64,000 nt of DNA from Vibrio galatheae (lineage in GTDB: Bacteria; Pseudomonadota; Gammaproteobacteria; Enterobacterales; Vibrionaceae). Below, piece by piece: positions 7,690 through 17,706 of the stretch. The notes under the pieces were generated by a model that saw only the letters and a list, made by a program, of their open reading frames with translations, was not told the origin of the DNA and searched no databases. Location of the stretch: the NCBI RefSeq assembly GCF_000967545.1, contig NZ_JXXV01000016.1:124001-188000 (forward strand), given 5' to 3'. Both the position numbers and the translations under genes were made by a program. How positions within the stretch are numbered: position 1 is the stretch's first letter; each line of letters opens with the position of its first letter.

Positions 7690-8877
7690 ATGATGAAATC
7701 ATTGATGGTTAAATTGTGGCGTACCATGACACGCCCAGCTGTCCATATCAGCCTAGGTGTGCTGACTATGGGTGGATTTATCGCAGGTGTGATCTTCTGG
7801 GGCGGTTTTAACACTGCGTTAGAAGCGACCAACACAGAAGAGTTTTGCATTAGTTGCCACACCATGCGTGACAACGTCTACGTTGAATTGCAAGACACGG
7901 TGCACTGGAAAAACGACTCCGGCGTACGTGCAACTTGTCCGGATTGCCATGTCCCCCACAATTGGACAGACAAAATTGCGCGTAAGATGCAGGCTTCAAA
8001 AGAAGTCTTCGCTCAAGTATTTGGCAACTACGACGAGGAGGGGGTATTTGAAGAACGCCGCATTGAGCTGGCAAAACATGAATGGGACCGTTTTTCTGCC
8101 AACAAATCTTTAGAGTGCAAAAACTGCCACAATTATCAGTCAATGGATTTCGAACAAATGTCCCCTGCGGCGCGTGTGCAGATGAAGCAAGCCGCGGAGA
8201 AAGATCAAAGCTGCGTCGATTGTCACAAAGGTATTGCACACAACTTACCTGCAGGTATGGACAGTATTGGTGGCATTGTTGGTGATCTTGAATCTTTGGC
8301 CTCCAACACCAACTACGGTGTAGGACAAACATTGGTCAGTGTTCGCCATCTTCCTATTTATCTGGATGCAGAAGGAACAAAAGAAGCGGGTCTACTTAAC
8401 CCAGCTTCAAGCGTTACCGTGTTGAATGAAAAAGGCGAATTCGCAGAAATTGAAATTGACGGCTGGCGTAAGGCGAAAGGTTTTGGCCGAGTGATCCAAG
8501 AAGACTTTGGTAAGAACATTGCCGTCGCTTCTTTGATTAAAGAAGCATCTACTGACAGCAATGTCGTCACTGCTGGTGAACAGAAAGTGGATGAGTTGAC
8601 GGGTCTTCCTTGGGAAAAAGTGGCCGCTAAAGTGTGGGTTAAGAAAGAGTCGATGCTGAATGACATTACGCCAGTTTGGGAAAAATCAAAAGAAGCGTAC
8701 CAGACCAACTGTTCGGTTTGTCACACTCAACCCGATGAAGCGCACTTTGATGCTAACACTTGGCCAGGTATGTTCGACGGCATGCTCGCGTTTGTCAATT
8801 TAGACACAGACAGCGAAGCACTGATCTTGAAATACCTACAGAAACACTCTTCAGATTATGCTGAAGGCCACCACTAA
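7690..8877 (+). CDS. torC: Pentaheme c-type cytochrome TorC
   Basis: A membrane-anchored periplasmic cytochrome that passes quinol electrons to TorA. The 395-aa product (about 390 in E. coli) has a signal anchor at residues 18-39 and five CxxCH heme sites at C53, C83, C143, C175 and C341. Four are in the NapC/NirT-like N-terminal part. The fifth is in the C-terminal domain that in E. coli binds TorA and feeds back on TorS. ATGs at 7690 and 7693 are both possible. The torA gene follows after 24 nt. Confidence 0.95.
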   Translation: MMKSLMVKLWRTMTRPAVHISLGVLTMGGFIAGVIFWGGFNTALEATNTEEFCISCHTMRDNVYVELQDTVHWKNDSGVRATCPDCHVPHNWTDKIARKMQASKEVFAQVFGNYDEEGVFEERRIELAKHEWDRFSANKSLECKNCHNYQSMDFEQMSPAARVQMKQAAEKDQSCVDCHKGIAHNLPAGMDSIGGIVGDLESLASNTNYGVGQTLVSVRHLPIYLDAEGTKEAGLLNPASSVTVLNEKGEFAEIEIDGWRKAKGFGRVIQEDFGKNIAVASLIKEASTDSNVVTAGEQKVDELTGLPWEKVAAKVWVKKESMLNDITPVWEKSKEAYQTNCSVCHTQPDEAHFDANTWPGMFDGMLAFVNLDTDSEALILKYLQKHSSDYAEGHH

Positions 8878-8901
8878 TAAGCGTCAGACGGAGTAATTGA
8901 A

Positions 8902-11364
8902 ATGGCTATTACGCGAAGAAGTTTTCTTAAAGGTGTCGCGACGACAAGCGCTGCATCTGTTATAGGTCCAAGCTTATTGGTGTCCACTTCGGCACGAGCG
9001 GCAGAAACCACGGGTACATGGAAAGTAACGGGTTCCCACTGGGGCGCATTTCGGGCCCACGTTTATGCGGGTAAAGTGCAAGAGGTAAAACCGTTAGAAC
9101 TTGACAAAAATCCAACCGAAATGCTCAACGGGGTTAAAGGTATTATCTACAGCCCATCACGCGTACGTTACCCAATGGTGCGACTTGATTGGTTGAAAAA
9201 GCATAAATACAGTGCAGAAACTCGCGGTGACAATCGCTTTATTCGCGTGACTTGGGATGAAGCGTTAGACCTGTTCTACCGTGAATTGGAACGTGTGCAG
9301 AAAGACTATGGCCCTTGGGCGCTGCATGCGGGTCAAACCGGCTGGAACCAAACGGGTTCGTTCCACAATTGTACGGCCCACATGCAGCGTGCAGTTGGTA
9401 TGCACGGTAACTTCATTACCAAAGTGGGTGACTACTCAACGGGTGCCGGTCAAACTATTTTGCCATACGTACTTGGCTCTACGGAGGTTTACGCACAAGG
9501 TACCTCGTGGTCAGAAATTCTACAAAACGCCGACAATATTATTTTGTGGGCCAATGACCCGGTGAAAAACCTGCAAGTCGGCTGGAACTGTGAAACCCAC
9601 GAATCGTTTGAATATCTTGCTCAGCTAAAAGAGAAAGTTGCGCAAGGTGAGATCAACGTACTTTCTGTTGACCCGGTGAAGAACAAGACACAGCGTTACC
9701 TAGAGAATGATCATCTGTACATTAACCCGATGACAGACGTAGCCTTTATGCTTGCGGTTGCTAACGTGTTATACAACGAAAAGCTCTATGACAAGAAGTT
9801 TATTGATACTTACTGCCTTGGCTTTGAAGAGTTTATTCAATACGTTCAGGGTGAAACCAAAGACAATGTGGCCAAGACCCCAGAGTGGGCTGCTGAGATC
9901 TGTAGTGTCAGCGCCGACAAGATCCGTGAATTTGCGCGCATGCTGGTCAATGGGCGTACTCAGATTTTGATGGGCTGGTGCATTCAGCGTCAAGAGCATG
10001 GTGAGCAGCCATACTGGGCCGCGGCAGTGGTTGCGGCTATGGTTGGTCAAATTGGCCTACCCGGTGGTGGTATCTCTTACGGCCACCACTATTCGAGCAT
10101 TGGTGTGCCATCGACTGGCTTTGCTGGCCCTGGCGGTTTCCCGCGCAACCTTGACCAAGGTATGAAGCCAAAATGGGACAACAACGACTTTAACGGCTAT
10201 AGCCGAACTATTCCGGTTGCGCGTTGGATTGACTGCTTGCTGGAGCCGGGTAAAGAAATCCGTTACAACGGCGGGAAAGTAACCTTGCCAGATTTCAAGA
10301 TGATGGTGATTTCGGGCAATAACCCATGGCACCATCACCAAGATCGCAACCGGATGAAAAAAGCGTTCAAGAAACTGCAGACGGTCGTCACGATTGAATT
10401 CGCATGGACGGCAAGTTGTCGTTTCTCTGATATCGTTCTTCCTGCGTGTACTCAATGGGAACGTAACGATATCGACGTATACGGTTCGTATTCGAGCAAA
10501 GGCTTAATCGCGATGCATCGCTTGGTCGACCCACTGTTCCAATCTAAGTCAGATTTCCAAATCATGAGTGAACTGACGGAGCGTCTGGGTCGCCGCGACG
10601 AATATACGCGCGGAATGAGCGAGATGGAATGGATTGAGAGCTTGTACAACGATTGTAAACAAGCAAACGATGGTAAATTTGAGATGCCGGAATTTGCCGA
10701 GTTCTGGAAGCAGAGTGTTCTCGATTTTGGTCAGGGTAAGCCTTGGGTTCGTCATGCAGACTTCCGTCAAGATCCTGAAATCAATCCACTCGGTACCCCA
10801 TCGGGCTTTATCGAAATTACGTCACGCAAGATTGGGCGTTATGGTTACGAACATTGTCAAGAGCACCCTATGTGGTTTGAAAAATCAGAGCGTTCACACG
10901 GTGGCCCTGGCTCAGACAAACACCCGTACTGGCTTCAATCTTGTCACCCAGATAAGCGTCTTCACTCACAAATGTGTGAATCTGAAGAGTTCCGAGCCAC
11001 GTATGCGGTACAAGGCCGCGAACCGGTATACATCAACCCTGCGGACGCCAAAGCAAAAGGCATCCAAGATGGTGATTTAGTTCGTGTGTTCAATGATCGT
11101 GGTCAGCTACTCGCTGGGGCGGTACTGACTGACAGTTACCCACGTGGTGTTATTCGTATTGAGGAAGGCGCGTGGTACGGCCCATTGAATGAAAAAGAGG
11201 GCGCAATTTGTACTTATGGTGACCCGAATACGCTGACGAAAGATATTGGCTCCTCTGAGCTTGCCCAGGCGACATCAGCCAATACGTGTATTGTTGACTT
11301 CGAGAAATTCACAGGCAAAGTGCCGCCAGTGACCTCATTTGGTGGTCCAATCGAAGTCGCGTAA
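8902..11364 (+). CDS. torA: Trimethylamine-N-oxide reductase TorA
   Basis: The periplasmic molybdopterin enzyme that reduces TMAO to trimethylamine as terminal electron acceptor. The 820-aa product begins with a twin-arginine signal (TRRSFLKG, cleavage probably after SARA near residue 34). It belongs to the DMSO-reductase family. S179 in GDYSTGAGQ is the likely Mo-ligand serine. Other family landmarks are the WANDPVKN segment and the C-terminal molydopterin-dinucleotide domain from about residue 690. GGAG precedes the ATG. The chaperone gene torD does not follow, unlike enteric torCAD, so it must lie elsewhere. Confidence 0.96.
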   Translation: MAITRRSFLKGVATTSAASVIGPSLLVSTSARAAETTGTWKVTGSHWGAFRAHVYAGKVQEVKPLELDKNPTEMLNGVKGIIYSPSRVRYPMVRLDWLKKHKYSAETRGDNRFIRVTWDEALDLFYRELERVQKDYGPWALHAGQTGWNQTGSFHNCTAHMQRAVGMHGNFITKVGDYSTGAGQTILPYVLGSTEVYAQGTSWSEILQNADNIILWANDPVKNLQVGWNCETHESFEYLAQLKEKVAQGEINVLSVDPVKNKTQRYLENDHLYINPMTDVAFMLAVANVLYNEKLYDKKFIDTYCLGFEEFIQYVQGETKDNVAKTPEWAAEICSVSADKIREFARMLVNGRTQILMGWCIQRQEHGEQPYWAAAVVAAMVGQIGLPGGGISYGHHYSSIGVPSTGFAGPGGFPRNLDQGMKPKWDNNDFNGYSRTIPVARWIDCLLEPGKEIRYNGGKVTLPDFKMMVISGNNPWHHHQDRNRMKKAFKKLQTVVTIEFAWTASCRFSDIVLPACTQWERNDIDVYGSYSSKGLIAMHRLVDPLFQSKSDFQIMSELTERLGRRDEYTRGMSEMEWIESLYNDCKQANDGKFEMPEFAEFWKQSVLDFGQGKPWVRHADFRQDPEINPLGTPSGFIEITSRKIGRYGYEHCQEHPMWFEKSERSHGGPGSDKHPYWLQSCHPDKRLHSQMCESEEFRATYAVQGREPVYINPADAKAKGIQDGDLVRVFNDRGQLLAGAVLTDSYPRGVIRIEEGAWYGPLNEKEGAICTYGDPNTLTKDIGSSELAQATSANTCIVDFEKFTGKVPPVTSFGGPIEVA

Positions 11365-11370
11365 GTAGTA

Positions 11371-11634
11371 GGGTCTGTTGACCTTTTGCGGTTAAATGTT
11401 GTTCGAGATAAAAGCGTTTTAATCGCGGCGAGAGGTTTGTCGCCTAGCATTCTATGCAAAACACCTCTCAACAAAGAGTAAAACGCTTTTAGCCGAACCC
11501 TTCGGACAGCGTTTGTGGCTCCTTTCTGCTGCGTTATCGGCTTATCAGGTAGAGCAACTACAATTCAAAGCCTCTGCCTTGCATAAAGAACCCACAAACT
11601 GCTGCAAAAATCAGCTCAAAAGGTCAACAGACCC
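11371..11634. mobile_element. 264-bp MITE-like element with 18-bp terminal inverted repeats
   Basis: The ends are perfect 18-bp inverted repeats (GGGTCTGTTGACCTTTTG at 11371 and its complement ending at 11634). Each end is flanked by TA, which may be a 2-bp target duplication. There is no transposase ORF. Inside is a further inverted pair, AAAAGCGTTTTA near 11407 and TAAAACGCTTTT near 11480, plus GAGAGGT/ACCTCTC arms. The whole can fold as nested hairpins. This is the architecture of a non-autonomous IS-derived element. It starts 6 nt after the torA stop and separates torA from its terminator. The parent IS family is not certain. Confidence 0.85.
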
Positions 11635-11650
11635 TAAATACACTTAGAAA

Positions 11651-11678
11651 ATACCAGCCAAGCGGTTGGTATTTTTTT
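11651..11678 (+). terminator. Probable original terminator of torECA
   Basis: Stem ATACCAGCC with GGTTGGTAT (one G-U pair), AAGC loop and seven T. It is now 287 nt from the torA stop because of the MITE-like insertion. The following 177 bp to the next gene hold nothing I can identify. Confidence 0.8.
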
Positions 11679-11855
11679 GTTCATTTGAAAAGTAGAACCA
11701 GTGAGTTAGTGTGACTGGTTTGCTAGCTTCGCCATTAAATTTATCCAACTTTGATTAGGATGTCAGAAACGTGAGCTGATGCTTGATGATGAATTAGACA
11801 ATAAAGAGCTCGAATGCTCTAATTAAAAAAAGATAATGACATAGCAGAGCCCTAT

Positions 11856-13595
11856 ATGTCTCAAGTCCTGCATTTAGCCCACGACCGTCACTTATACATT
11901 TCTAACACCGATCTCGCTAGTGAACAAAATGGTGATCACATCACCTTTTACTATCGTGGTTTATCCAGTGATCCGATCGGTGAGCAATATCTCCTCTTTC
12001 AAACTGAATTTGACTTTGAAAGACGTGCAACCTTGCTCGGTGACGGTTTCCAAATGCTGGCGCAAACCACGGGTACCTACCATGACCCGGTCGATATCGG
12101 CCGCTGTCCTGACAACAACTCAAATTATCGAATCTATTCATCTAAAGCGGCTAAGCGCTATTACAACTACTTGGTGGTGGAAGATTCATTAGGTTATGCC
12201 TTATTTGGTTTTACCTCTTGTCATCGTTTTGCGGGTTATTTCACAATCGTTGAAGAAGAGGGCAGACCTAAAATTAATGCCTATATTGATGGTGAACATA
12301 CGTCACCACAAGATTGGTCGACTAACCGTTTGGAATCGATCGTTGTACTGCGCGGTGACTCGTTATCAGGGCTCTATAGCCAATTCAGTCAATTGATTCG
12401 AGAGCAACACCCAGCTCGTGCGGGCGTCGAGAAGGATGCACCGTTAGGTTGGTGCTCTTGGTATGCCTATTACGCACAAGTGACGGAGCAAGATATTCAC
12501 CTTAATGTTGAGCAGATGCGTCAACATTTGAAGCCTTTTGACTACGTGCTGCTTGATGATGGATATCAAGCTTTTATGGGAGATTGGCTCACGCCTTCAG
12601 ACAAATTTTCGTCAGGTGTTCAGTCGTTATTAAGAGAGATACAAGCCAACGGTAAGAAACCCGCAATTTGGTTAGCCCCCTTTATCGCCCAGCCAGAGTC
12701 GCAACTGTTTCGTGACCATCCTGATTGGTTTGTTCGACATGTCGATGGTGAGCTTCTTAAAGCCGAAGATGTGACTTATGCGGGATGGCGTTGCACCCCT
12801 TGGTATATTCTTGATACGACCAACCCACAAGTACAGGAATACCTGACCTATGTCGTACGTACTATGCGTCAAGAGTGGGGCGTTGAAATGTTCAAACTCG
12901 ATGCAAATTACTGGGGTACATTGAAGGGTGTTCGTAGCCAATCTGGTGTTACAGGAGTAGAAGCTTACCGTTTAGGCATGCAAGCGATTATCGAAGGGGC
13001 CGGGGATGCGTTAATTCTAGGCTGCAATGCACCTATGTGGCCGTCACTGGGCTTGGTTGATGCGATGCGAGTCTCTGATGATGTTGAACGGAGCGAGATG
13101 CGCTTTGAACAAATTGCGAAAGAGACCTTCTACCGAAGTTGGCAGCATCGCAAGTTATGGCAAATTGACCCAGATTGCGCGACGTTTGTCTCTCTTGCTA
13201 ATCAAGCGACCGAACGAAAATATTACGAATTTCACCGTGATGTACTGCTTGCCACTGGTGGATTATTGTTGTCTGGCGACCCACTACCAGAGCTGACCCC
13301 GTTTGCGAAAAAGACACTAGCCAAATTGAGCATCAGGCACAAACACAATCAAGAGGCGGCGAGATTCACCGCGCTGAATCTTCATCATGCATTTCTACCC
13401 CTGACCGAGCGTAACGACTTGCACTGCTTATTCAATTATCACGATGCAGCACGTGAAGTGACGTTAACCGCGAGTTTTCCAGTCAACTGGTATGATTATT
13501 GGACAGGAGAAAAGCTCACACACGAACCCGCACAAGTTCTTGAAGTGGGCTTAGAATCGGGATTGTCTAGTCGGGCGATAATTACCTCGCTATAG
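11856..13595 (+). CDS. GH36-type alpha-galactosidase (melibiase-like)
   Basis: A 579-aa glycoside hydrolase of the GH36/clan GH-D type, predicted to remove terminal alpha-galactosyl residues. The N-terminal beta-rich domain runs to about residue 190. The (beta/alpha)8 barrel starts near LGWCSWYAYY (about 197) and includes YVLLDDGYQ. The probable nucleophile is D349 (FKLDANYWG) and the acid/base is D408 or D409 (RVSDDVE). A small beta-sandwich ends the protein. No signal peptide is seen, so it is probably cytoplasmic and acts on imported oligosaccharide. No sugar transporter or regulator is adjacent. The ribosome site is weak, so the start is uncertain by a few codons. Confidence 0.8.
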   Translation: MSQVLHLAHDRHLYISNTDLASEQNGDHITFYYRGLSSDPIGEQYLLFQTEFDFERRATLLGDGFQMLAQTTGTYHDPVDIGRCPDNNSNYRIYSSKAAKRYYNYLVVEDSLGYALFGFTSCHRFAGYFTIVEEEGRPKINAYIDGEHTSPQDWSTNRLESIVVLRGDSLSGLYSQFSQLIREQHPARAGVEKDAPLGWCSWYAYYAQVTEQDIHLNVEQMRQHLKPFDYVLLDDGYQAFMGDWLTPSDKFSSGVQSLLREIQANGKKPAIWLAPFIAQPESQLFRDHPDWFVRHVDGELLKAEDVTYAGWRCTPWYILDTTNPQVQEYLTYVVRTMRQEWGVEMFKLDANYWGTLKGVRSQSGVTGVEAYRLGMQAIIEGAGDALILGCNAPMWPSLGLVDAMRVSDDVERSEMRFEQIAKETFYRSWQHRKLWQIDPDCATFVSLANQATERKYYEFHRDVLLATGGLLLSGDPLPELTPFAKKTLAKLSIRHKHNQEAARFTALNLHHAFLPLTERNDLHCLFNYHDAAREVTLTASFPVNWYDYWTGEKLTHEPAQVLEVGLESGLSSRAIITSL

Positions 13596-13648
13596 CGTCT
13601 TGGCTAGATTAAGATGGCGGGCTAGAGTTAGCGACAATAAAGAACACA

Positions 13649-14170
13649 ATGTCAATCATACTAGGAATTGACCCGGGTTCACGAATCACAGGCTATGGCG
13701 TGATTCGTCAAACGGGTCGTCATCTCCAATATCTTGGTAGCGGCTGTATTCGCACCTCAGAAAAAGATCTCCCAGGACGCCTCAAACAAATTTATGCCGG
13801 TGTTTCAGAGATCATCACCCAATTTCAGCCAGAGGTGTTCGCCATAGAACAAGTCTTTATGGCACGTAATGCTGACTCCGCGCTTAAGCTTGGTCAGGCG
13901 CGGGGCAGTGCTATTGTGGCAGCGGTTAATGCGGATCTTCCCGTGTATGAATACGCGGCACGCTTAATTAAACAAGCGGTTGTAGGGACAGGTGCTGCTG
14001 ATAAAGAGCAGGTACAGCATATGGTGCAACACATGCTGAAATTGCCCGCCAAGCCGCAGGCCGATGCTGCCGATGCTTTGGGTGTGGCAATTTGTCATGC
14101 CAATACCAACAAAACGCTGGTTGCTCTTGCGGGTAAAGCCACTAGTGCAAGGCGTGGACGTTATCGTTAG
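13649..14170 (+). CDS. ruvC: Holliday junction resolvase RuvC
   Basis: The endonuclease that cuts Holliday junctions after RuvAB branch migration. The 173-aa product equals the E. coli length. The RNase-H-like fold is clear: ILGIDPGS at residues 4-11 with catalytic D8, AIEQVFM in the middle with the catalytic Glu, and the C-terminal D-x-x-D pair in [14 protein letters not shown]. Its usual partners ruvAB are 1.6 kb downstream, because a chemoreceptor gene lies between. Confidence 0.96.
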   Translation: MSIILGIDPGSRITGYGVIRQTGRHLQYLGSGCIRTSEKDLPGRLKQIYAGVSEIITQFQPEVFAIEQVFMARNADSALKLGQARGSAIVAAVNADLPVYEYAARLIKQAVVGTGAADKEQVQHMVQHMLKLPAKPQADAADALGVAICHANTNKTLVALAGKATSARRGRYR

Positions 14171-14309
14171 TTTCACGTGATTCTCTGTGGGAAAATGAAT
14201 CAAAACTGAGACATATCAGACAGTTCTGAAGGTTGGATTTGTTGTAAAAATGTTACATCAATATAGTGGTCGGAGGTCTAATAAGGTATCAATCTAAGGA
14301 AGATTGACT

Positions 14310-15761
14310 ATGAATCCGGTCAACGTCTGGCGTCAGTTGTGTATGCCAAACCAAACTCTATGGACGAAGAATCAACAGCGTCAGGCAGATACGCTCTCTT
14401 TGTTCACCTTTATTGCGTTTCTTGTTGGTGTCTATAGCTCAATCAAGTGGGCGAAACATGGGCACGATAGCCTGATTGTTACATCACTACTTTTGATTGG
14501 TTGCGAGCTATTGGCCGCAGCGTACTTGAAGCTATTTAAGAATCCAACTGTTGCACTTAACTTTGGTTTTGTCGGCATGGCCATGCACGCTCTGAACATT
14601 ATTTATCAAAGTGGCGGCGTTGTTGAGTCGACCCAGACTTACTGGGTACCACTGCTGGTGGTCGCCTTCTTTTTGTCCGGCACGCGCGCAATGGCGATAA
14701 CCTGGAGTAGTGGGGTTATTTTTTGCGCTGCAATTATGACCTACATGCAGGTGAGTGGGCGTTCTTTTCCTAGCTTAGACTTATCAGAGTCAGCCCAGCG
14801 CATAGAGATCTGGTCTGGTACTGTACTACCTCTTGTTGTCATCTGTATTGCTCAAGCATTCACCGCCAAACAGAGAGACAAAGCGATTGAAATTGCTGAG
14901 CGAGCCAAAAGTGACAGTGAGGCGACGGCTGAAAAAGCAATGCTAGGCGAAAAAAACCTTACTCATGTGCTGGAACAAGCCAATCAAAATTCACTGCAGT
15001 TAAAAGACGTTTCGCAAACGCTCGAATCCCAGTCGCTGACTTTGGACGAGCAAGTGTCTGAGTTAAATATTAACTGCGAATCGCAAGCCAGCGCTGCTGA
15101 GCAAATGAGCCAGCAAGTTCACCAATTGGCCGAAGGAATCGAAGGCTCGACTCGATTTGTCGATGAACTGAGAGAGCGCAGTGAAGCCGTTCACCTCCAA
15201 GCGGCGACCAGCTCACAACTTCTAGAAGACTCAACAGCGGCAATCAGCCAAATCCTAGACAGCCAGCAAGAAATCATGAAAGTTGCCGATTTGATTACCT
15301 CTGTCGCAGAGCAAACCAATCTACTGGCGTTAAATGCGGCGATTGAAGCGGCGCGCGCAGGAGAGCAAGGACGAGGATTTGCTGTGGTGGCGGAGCAGGT
15401 ACGAGAACTGTCAGCGAAAAGTAGCCACTCTGCGGTTGAGATCAGAAACCTACTTGACCGCAGTGAGCAAGAAGTGAAACACGGCCAAGATGTAGTGATT
15501 TCTAGTGCGGATAAAATGAAATCGATGATCGCGGAAGTATCTGCCATATCGCAAGATGTCAATGGCCTAGCGAACATTATGGCTAACCAGATGATCGCCC
15601 TTAAAGAGCTTGACCAAGCGAGTAGCGAAGTTGCGAACAGCGTTGTCCAAACCAAAGTCATCTCAGAAAATGTCGCGTTGAACGGCGCGCAATTAACCGC
15701 GCAAGTAGAGGCGGTACGAACCTTGACCTCGCAACTTGATCAAGTTGTCTCAAAAATCTAG
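14310..15761 (+). CDS. Methyl-accepting chemotaxis protein with multi-pass membrane N-terminus
   Basis: A 483-aa chemoreceptor. The N-terminal ~185 residues hold about six closely spaced hydrophobic helices and no sizeable periplasmic ligand domain. Cytoplasmic helices then form the MCP signalling hairpin with the conserved tip [27 protein letters not shown]. There is no HAMP domain. The sensed signal is probably membrane-linked, for example energy state or a hydrophobic compound, but this is inference. An in-frame TTG at 14304 is also open, but AAGGA fits the ATG at 14310. The gene interrupts ruvC-ruvAB and is followed by its own terminator. Confidence 0.9.
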   Translation: MNPVNVWRQLCMPNQTLWTKNQQRQADTLSLFTFIAFLVGVYSSIKWAKHGHDSLIVTSLLLIGCELLAAAYLKLFKNPTVALNFGFVGMAMHALNIIYQSGGVVESTQTYWVPLLVVAFFLSGTRAMAITWSSGVIFCAAIMTYMQVSGRSFPSLDLSESAQRIEIWSGTVLPLVVICIAQAFTAKQRDKAIEIAERAKSDSEATAEKAMLGEKNLTHVLEQANQNSLQLKDVSQTLESQSLTLDEQVSELNINCESQASAAEQMSQQVHQLAEGIEGSTRFVDELRERSEAVHLQAATSSQLLEDSTAAISQILDSQQEIMKVADLITSVAEQTNLLALNAAIEAARAGEQGRGFAVVAEQVRELSAKSSHSAVEIRNLLDRSEQEVKHGQDVVISSADKMKSMIAEVSAISQDVNGLANIMANQMIALKELDQASSEVANSVVQTKVISENVALNGAQLTAQVEAVRTLTSQLDQVVSKI

Positions 15762-15769
15762 CTCCAATC

Positions 15770-15803
15770 AATAAAGGACTGGATGTCTATCCAGTTCTTT
15801 ATT
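15770..15803 (+). terminator. Terminator between the chemoreceptor gene and ruvA
   Basis: A 15-bp stem with one G-U pair (AATAAAGGACTGGAT with ATCCAGTTCTTTATT) and a 4-nt loop. It lies only 37 nt before the ruvA start, so ruvAB transcription probably begins close to or inside this hairpin, or depends on read-through. Confidence 0.75.
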
Positions 15804-15839
15804 ATCCTGTCGCAAATTCATTTCCAAAGAGTAATCACC

Positions 15840-16457
15840 GTGATTGGACGTCTGCGCGGCATTCTTATCGAAAAACAACCTCCCGAACTGTTGATAGAAG
15901 TAAACGGTATTGGCTATGAAGTGCAAATGCCGATGAGCTGTTTTTATGAACTGCCAAATATCGGTGAAGAAGCGATCATCTATACTCATTTCATTGTCCG
16001 TGAAGATGCGCAGTTACTCTATGGTTTCAATACCGTTAAAGAGCGAGCTCTGTTCCGTGAAGTGATTAAAGCCAATGGCGTTGGTCCAAAATTGGGCTTA
16101 GCCATCTTGTCTGGTATGACAGCCAGCCAATTTGTGGCAAGTGTTGAACGTGAAGATGTTTCTACCTTAGTCAAACTGCCCGGTGTGGGTAAAAAGACCG
16201 CAGAACGCTTGGTGGTTGAAATGAAAGACAGGCTCAAAGGCTGGAGTGCTGGCGATCTCTTTACGCCATTTACCGATGCTGCTCCGGTTGACTCTGCCCC
16301 ACAACCTGCACAGTCAAATGTTGAAGAAGAAGCGATCAGCGCACTGCTTGCGCTGGGTTACAAGCCGACACAGGCTTCTAAAGTGATTTCACAAGTTAAG
16401 ACTGAAGAGATGAGTAGTGAACAGCTTATCCGTGAAGCGTTGAAATCAATGGTATAG
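15840..16457 (+). CDS. ruvA: Holliday junction DNA helicase subunit RuvA
   Basis: The tetrameric junction-binding protein that loads RuvB. Translation from the GTG at 15840 gives (M)[14 protein letters not shown], the canonical RuvA N-terminus, and 205 aa (203 in E. coli). An open upstream extension to an ATG at 15783 runs through the terminator hairpin and is rejected. The domain order is an OB fold, two helix-hairpin-helix motifs ([13 protein letters not shown] and [12 protein letters not shown]), a linker, and the C-terminal RuvB-binding three-helix domain. The ruvB start is 13 nt downstream. Confidence 0.95.
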   Translation: MIGRLRGILIEKQPPELLIEVNGIGYEVQMPMSCFYELPNIGEEAIIYTHFIVREDAQLLYGFNTVKERALFREVIKANGVGPKLGLAILSGMTASQFVASVEREDVSTLVKLPGVGKKTAERLVVEMKDRLKGWSAGDLFTPFTDAAPVDSAPQPAQSNVEEEAISALLALGYKPTQASKVISQVKTEEMSSEQLIREALKSMV

Positions 16458-16470
16458 AAAGGCCGAAACT

Positions 16471-17475
16471 ATGATTGAAGCGGATCGCTTAATAGCACCA
16501 GACAATACGGTGTACAAAGAAGAGGATGTAATCGATCGAGCGATTCGTCCTAAGAAGCTTGACGATTACAAAGGCCAAGATCACGTACGTGATCAAATGG
16601 AAATCTTTATCAAAGCGGCACAGTTGCGCAATGAAGCGCTCGACCATCTGTTGATATTTGGTCCTCCGGGTTTGGGTAAAACGACGTTGGCGAATATTGT
16701 TGCCAATGAGATGGAAGTTAATATTCGCACCACATCCGGTCCCGTTTTGGAAAAAGCAGGCGACTTAGCTGCATTGCTGACGAACCTAGAAGAGAACGAT
16801 GTTCTTTTTATTGATGAGATTCACCGTCTAAGCCCTATGGTCGAAGAGGTGCTCTATCCCGCGATGGAAGACTATCAACTCGATATTATGATTGGAGAAG
16901 GGCCAGCGGCACGCTCAATCAAAATTGATCTGCCGCCTTTTACTTTGATAGGTGCGACGACAAGAGCAGGCTCATTGACATCTCCGTTGCGTGACCGTTT
17001 TGGTATTACTCAGCGCTTGGAATATTACAAGATCCCTGACTTACAAAATATTGTCCAGCGCAGTGCAGATTGCCTTGGTTTATCCATGGAAGCCGAAGGA
17101 GCGTTAGAAGTAGCAAGACGTGCTCGTGGAACGCCACGCATCGCCAACCGTCTACTGCGTCGGGTACGTGATTACGCCGAAGTAAAAGGTAACGGGCATA
17201 TTTGTGCCGAGGTGGCCGACAAAGCATTGAACATGCTTGATGTCGATGCGCAGGGTTTTGACTACATGGATAGGAAACTGCTGCTGGCCATTATGGAGAA
17301 GTTTGGTGGTGGTCCCGTTGGGCTAGATAACATGGCAGCCGCTATCGGTGAGGAAAAAGACACCATTGAAGATGTTCTTGAGCCCTATCTCATTCAGCAG
17401 GGCTACTTACAAAGAACACCAAGAGGAAGAATTGCTACTGACCGAGCCTATCTTCATTTCGGAATTGAGAAATAA
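16471..17475 (+). CDS. ruvB: Holliday junction DNA helicase ATPase RuvB
   Basis: The hexameric AAA+ motor of branch migration. The 334-aa product has Walker [10 protein letters not shown] near residue 65, Walker [10 protein letters not shown], the sensor segment [20 protein letters not shown], and the C-terminal winged helix ending [18 protein letters not shown] precedes the ATG. It ends the ruvAB unit before a strong terminator. Confidence 0.97.
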   Translation: MIEADRLIAPDNTVYKEEDVIDRAIRPKKLDDYKGQDHVRDQMEIFIKAAQLRNEALDHLLIFGPPGLGKTTLANIVANEMEVNIRTTSGPVLEKAGDLAALLTNLEENDVLFIDEIHRLSPMVEEVLYPAMEDYQLDIMIGEGPAARSIKIDLPPFTLIGATTRAGSLTSPLRDRFGITQRLEYYKIPDLQNIVQRSADCLGLSMEAEGALEVARRARGTPRIANRLLRRVRDYAEVKGNGHICAEVADKALNMLDVDAQGFDYMDRKLLLAIMEKFGGGPVGLDNMAAAIGEEKDTIEDVLEPYLIQQGYLQRTPRGRIATDRAYLHFGIEK

Positions 17476-17484
17476 GTTTTTACT

Positions 17485-17510
17485 AGCCAGCGACATTCGC
17501 TGGCTTTTTT
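17485..17510 (+). terminator. Terminator after ruvB
   Basis: A 9-bp perfect stem (AGCCAGCGA with TCGCTGGCT), CAT loop and six T. Confidence 0.93.
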
Positions 17511-17656
17511 ATTTTGGTGATTTATATCACATTCACGGAATTTAATTACCTCTTAATAGTTAGCGTGATTGCGTGATATGTTAACCACTTGTTTTGCATA
17601 AATAGTTATTTTTGCATGGTAAGTAACGGGGCCTTAACAAATGTGTGTTGAATTGA

Positions 17657-17670
17657 TTGATTTAGATCAA
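17657..17670. promoter_or_regulatory. Perfect FNR box, distal, upstream of cydA
   Basis: TTGAT-TTAG-ATCAA matches the FNR consensus TTGAT-N4-ATCAA at all ten defined positions. It is 264 bp before cydA. It lies in the gene-free interval 17476-17933, which also holds a CRP-like half-palindrome near 17517-17530 (GTGA-N6-TCAC). FNR control of cytochrome bd genes is well known in gammaproteobacteria. Confidence 0.75.
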
Positions 17671-17706
17671 TGTGATGGATTTATAAGCAGAAATGACGTA
17701 CAAAAG

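Noticed and set aside
7850-8332. 160-codon minus-strand ORF inside torC
   Set aside because: Fully antisense to a clear pentaheme cytochrome; the product has no recognisable domain.
11371-11634. Element considered as a full insertion sequence
   Set aside because: Only 264 bp and no transposase ORF, so non-autonomous at most.
15783-15839. Upstream extension of ruvA to an ATG at 15783
   Set aside because: It runs through the terminator hairpin and adds residues absent from the RuvA family; GTG at 15840 gives the canonical start.
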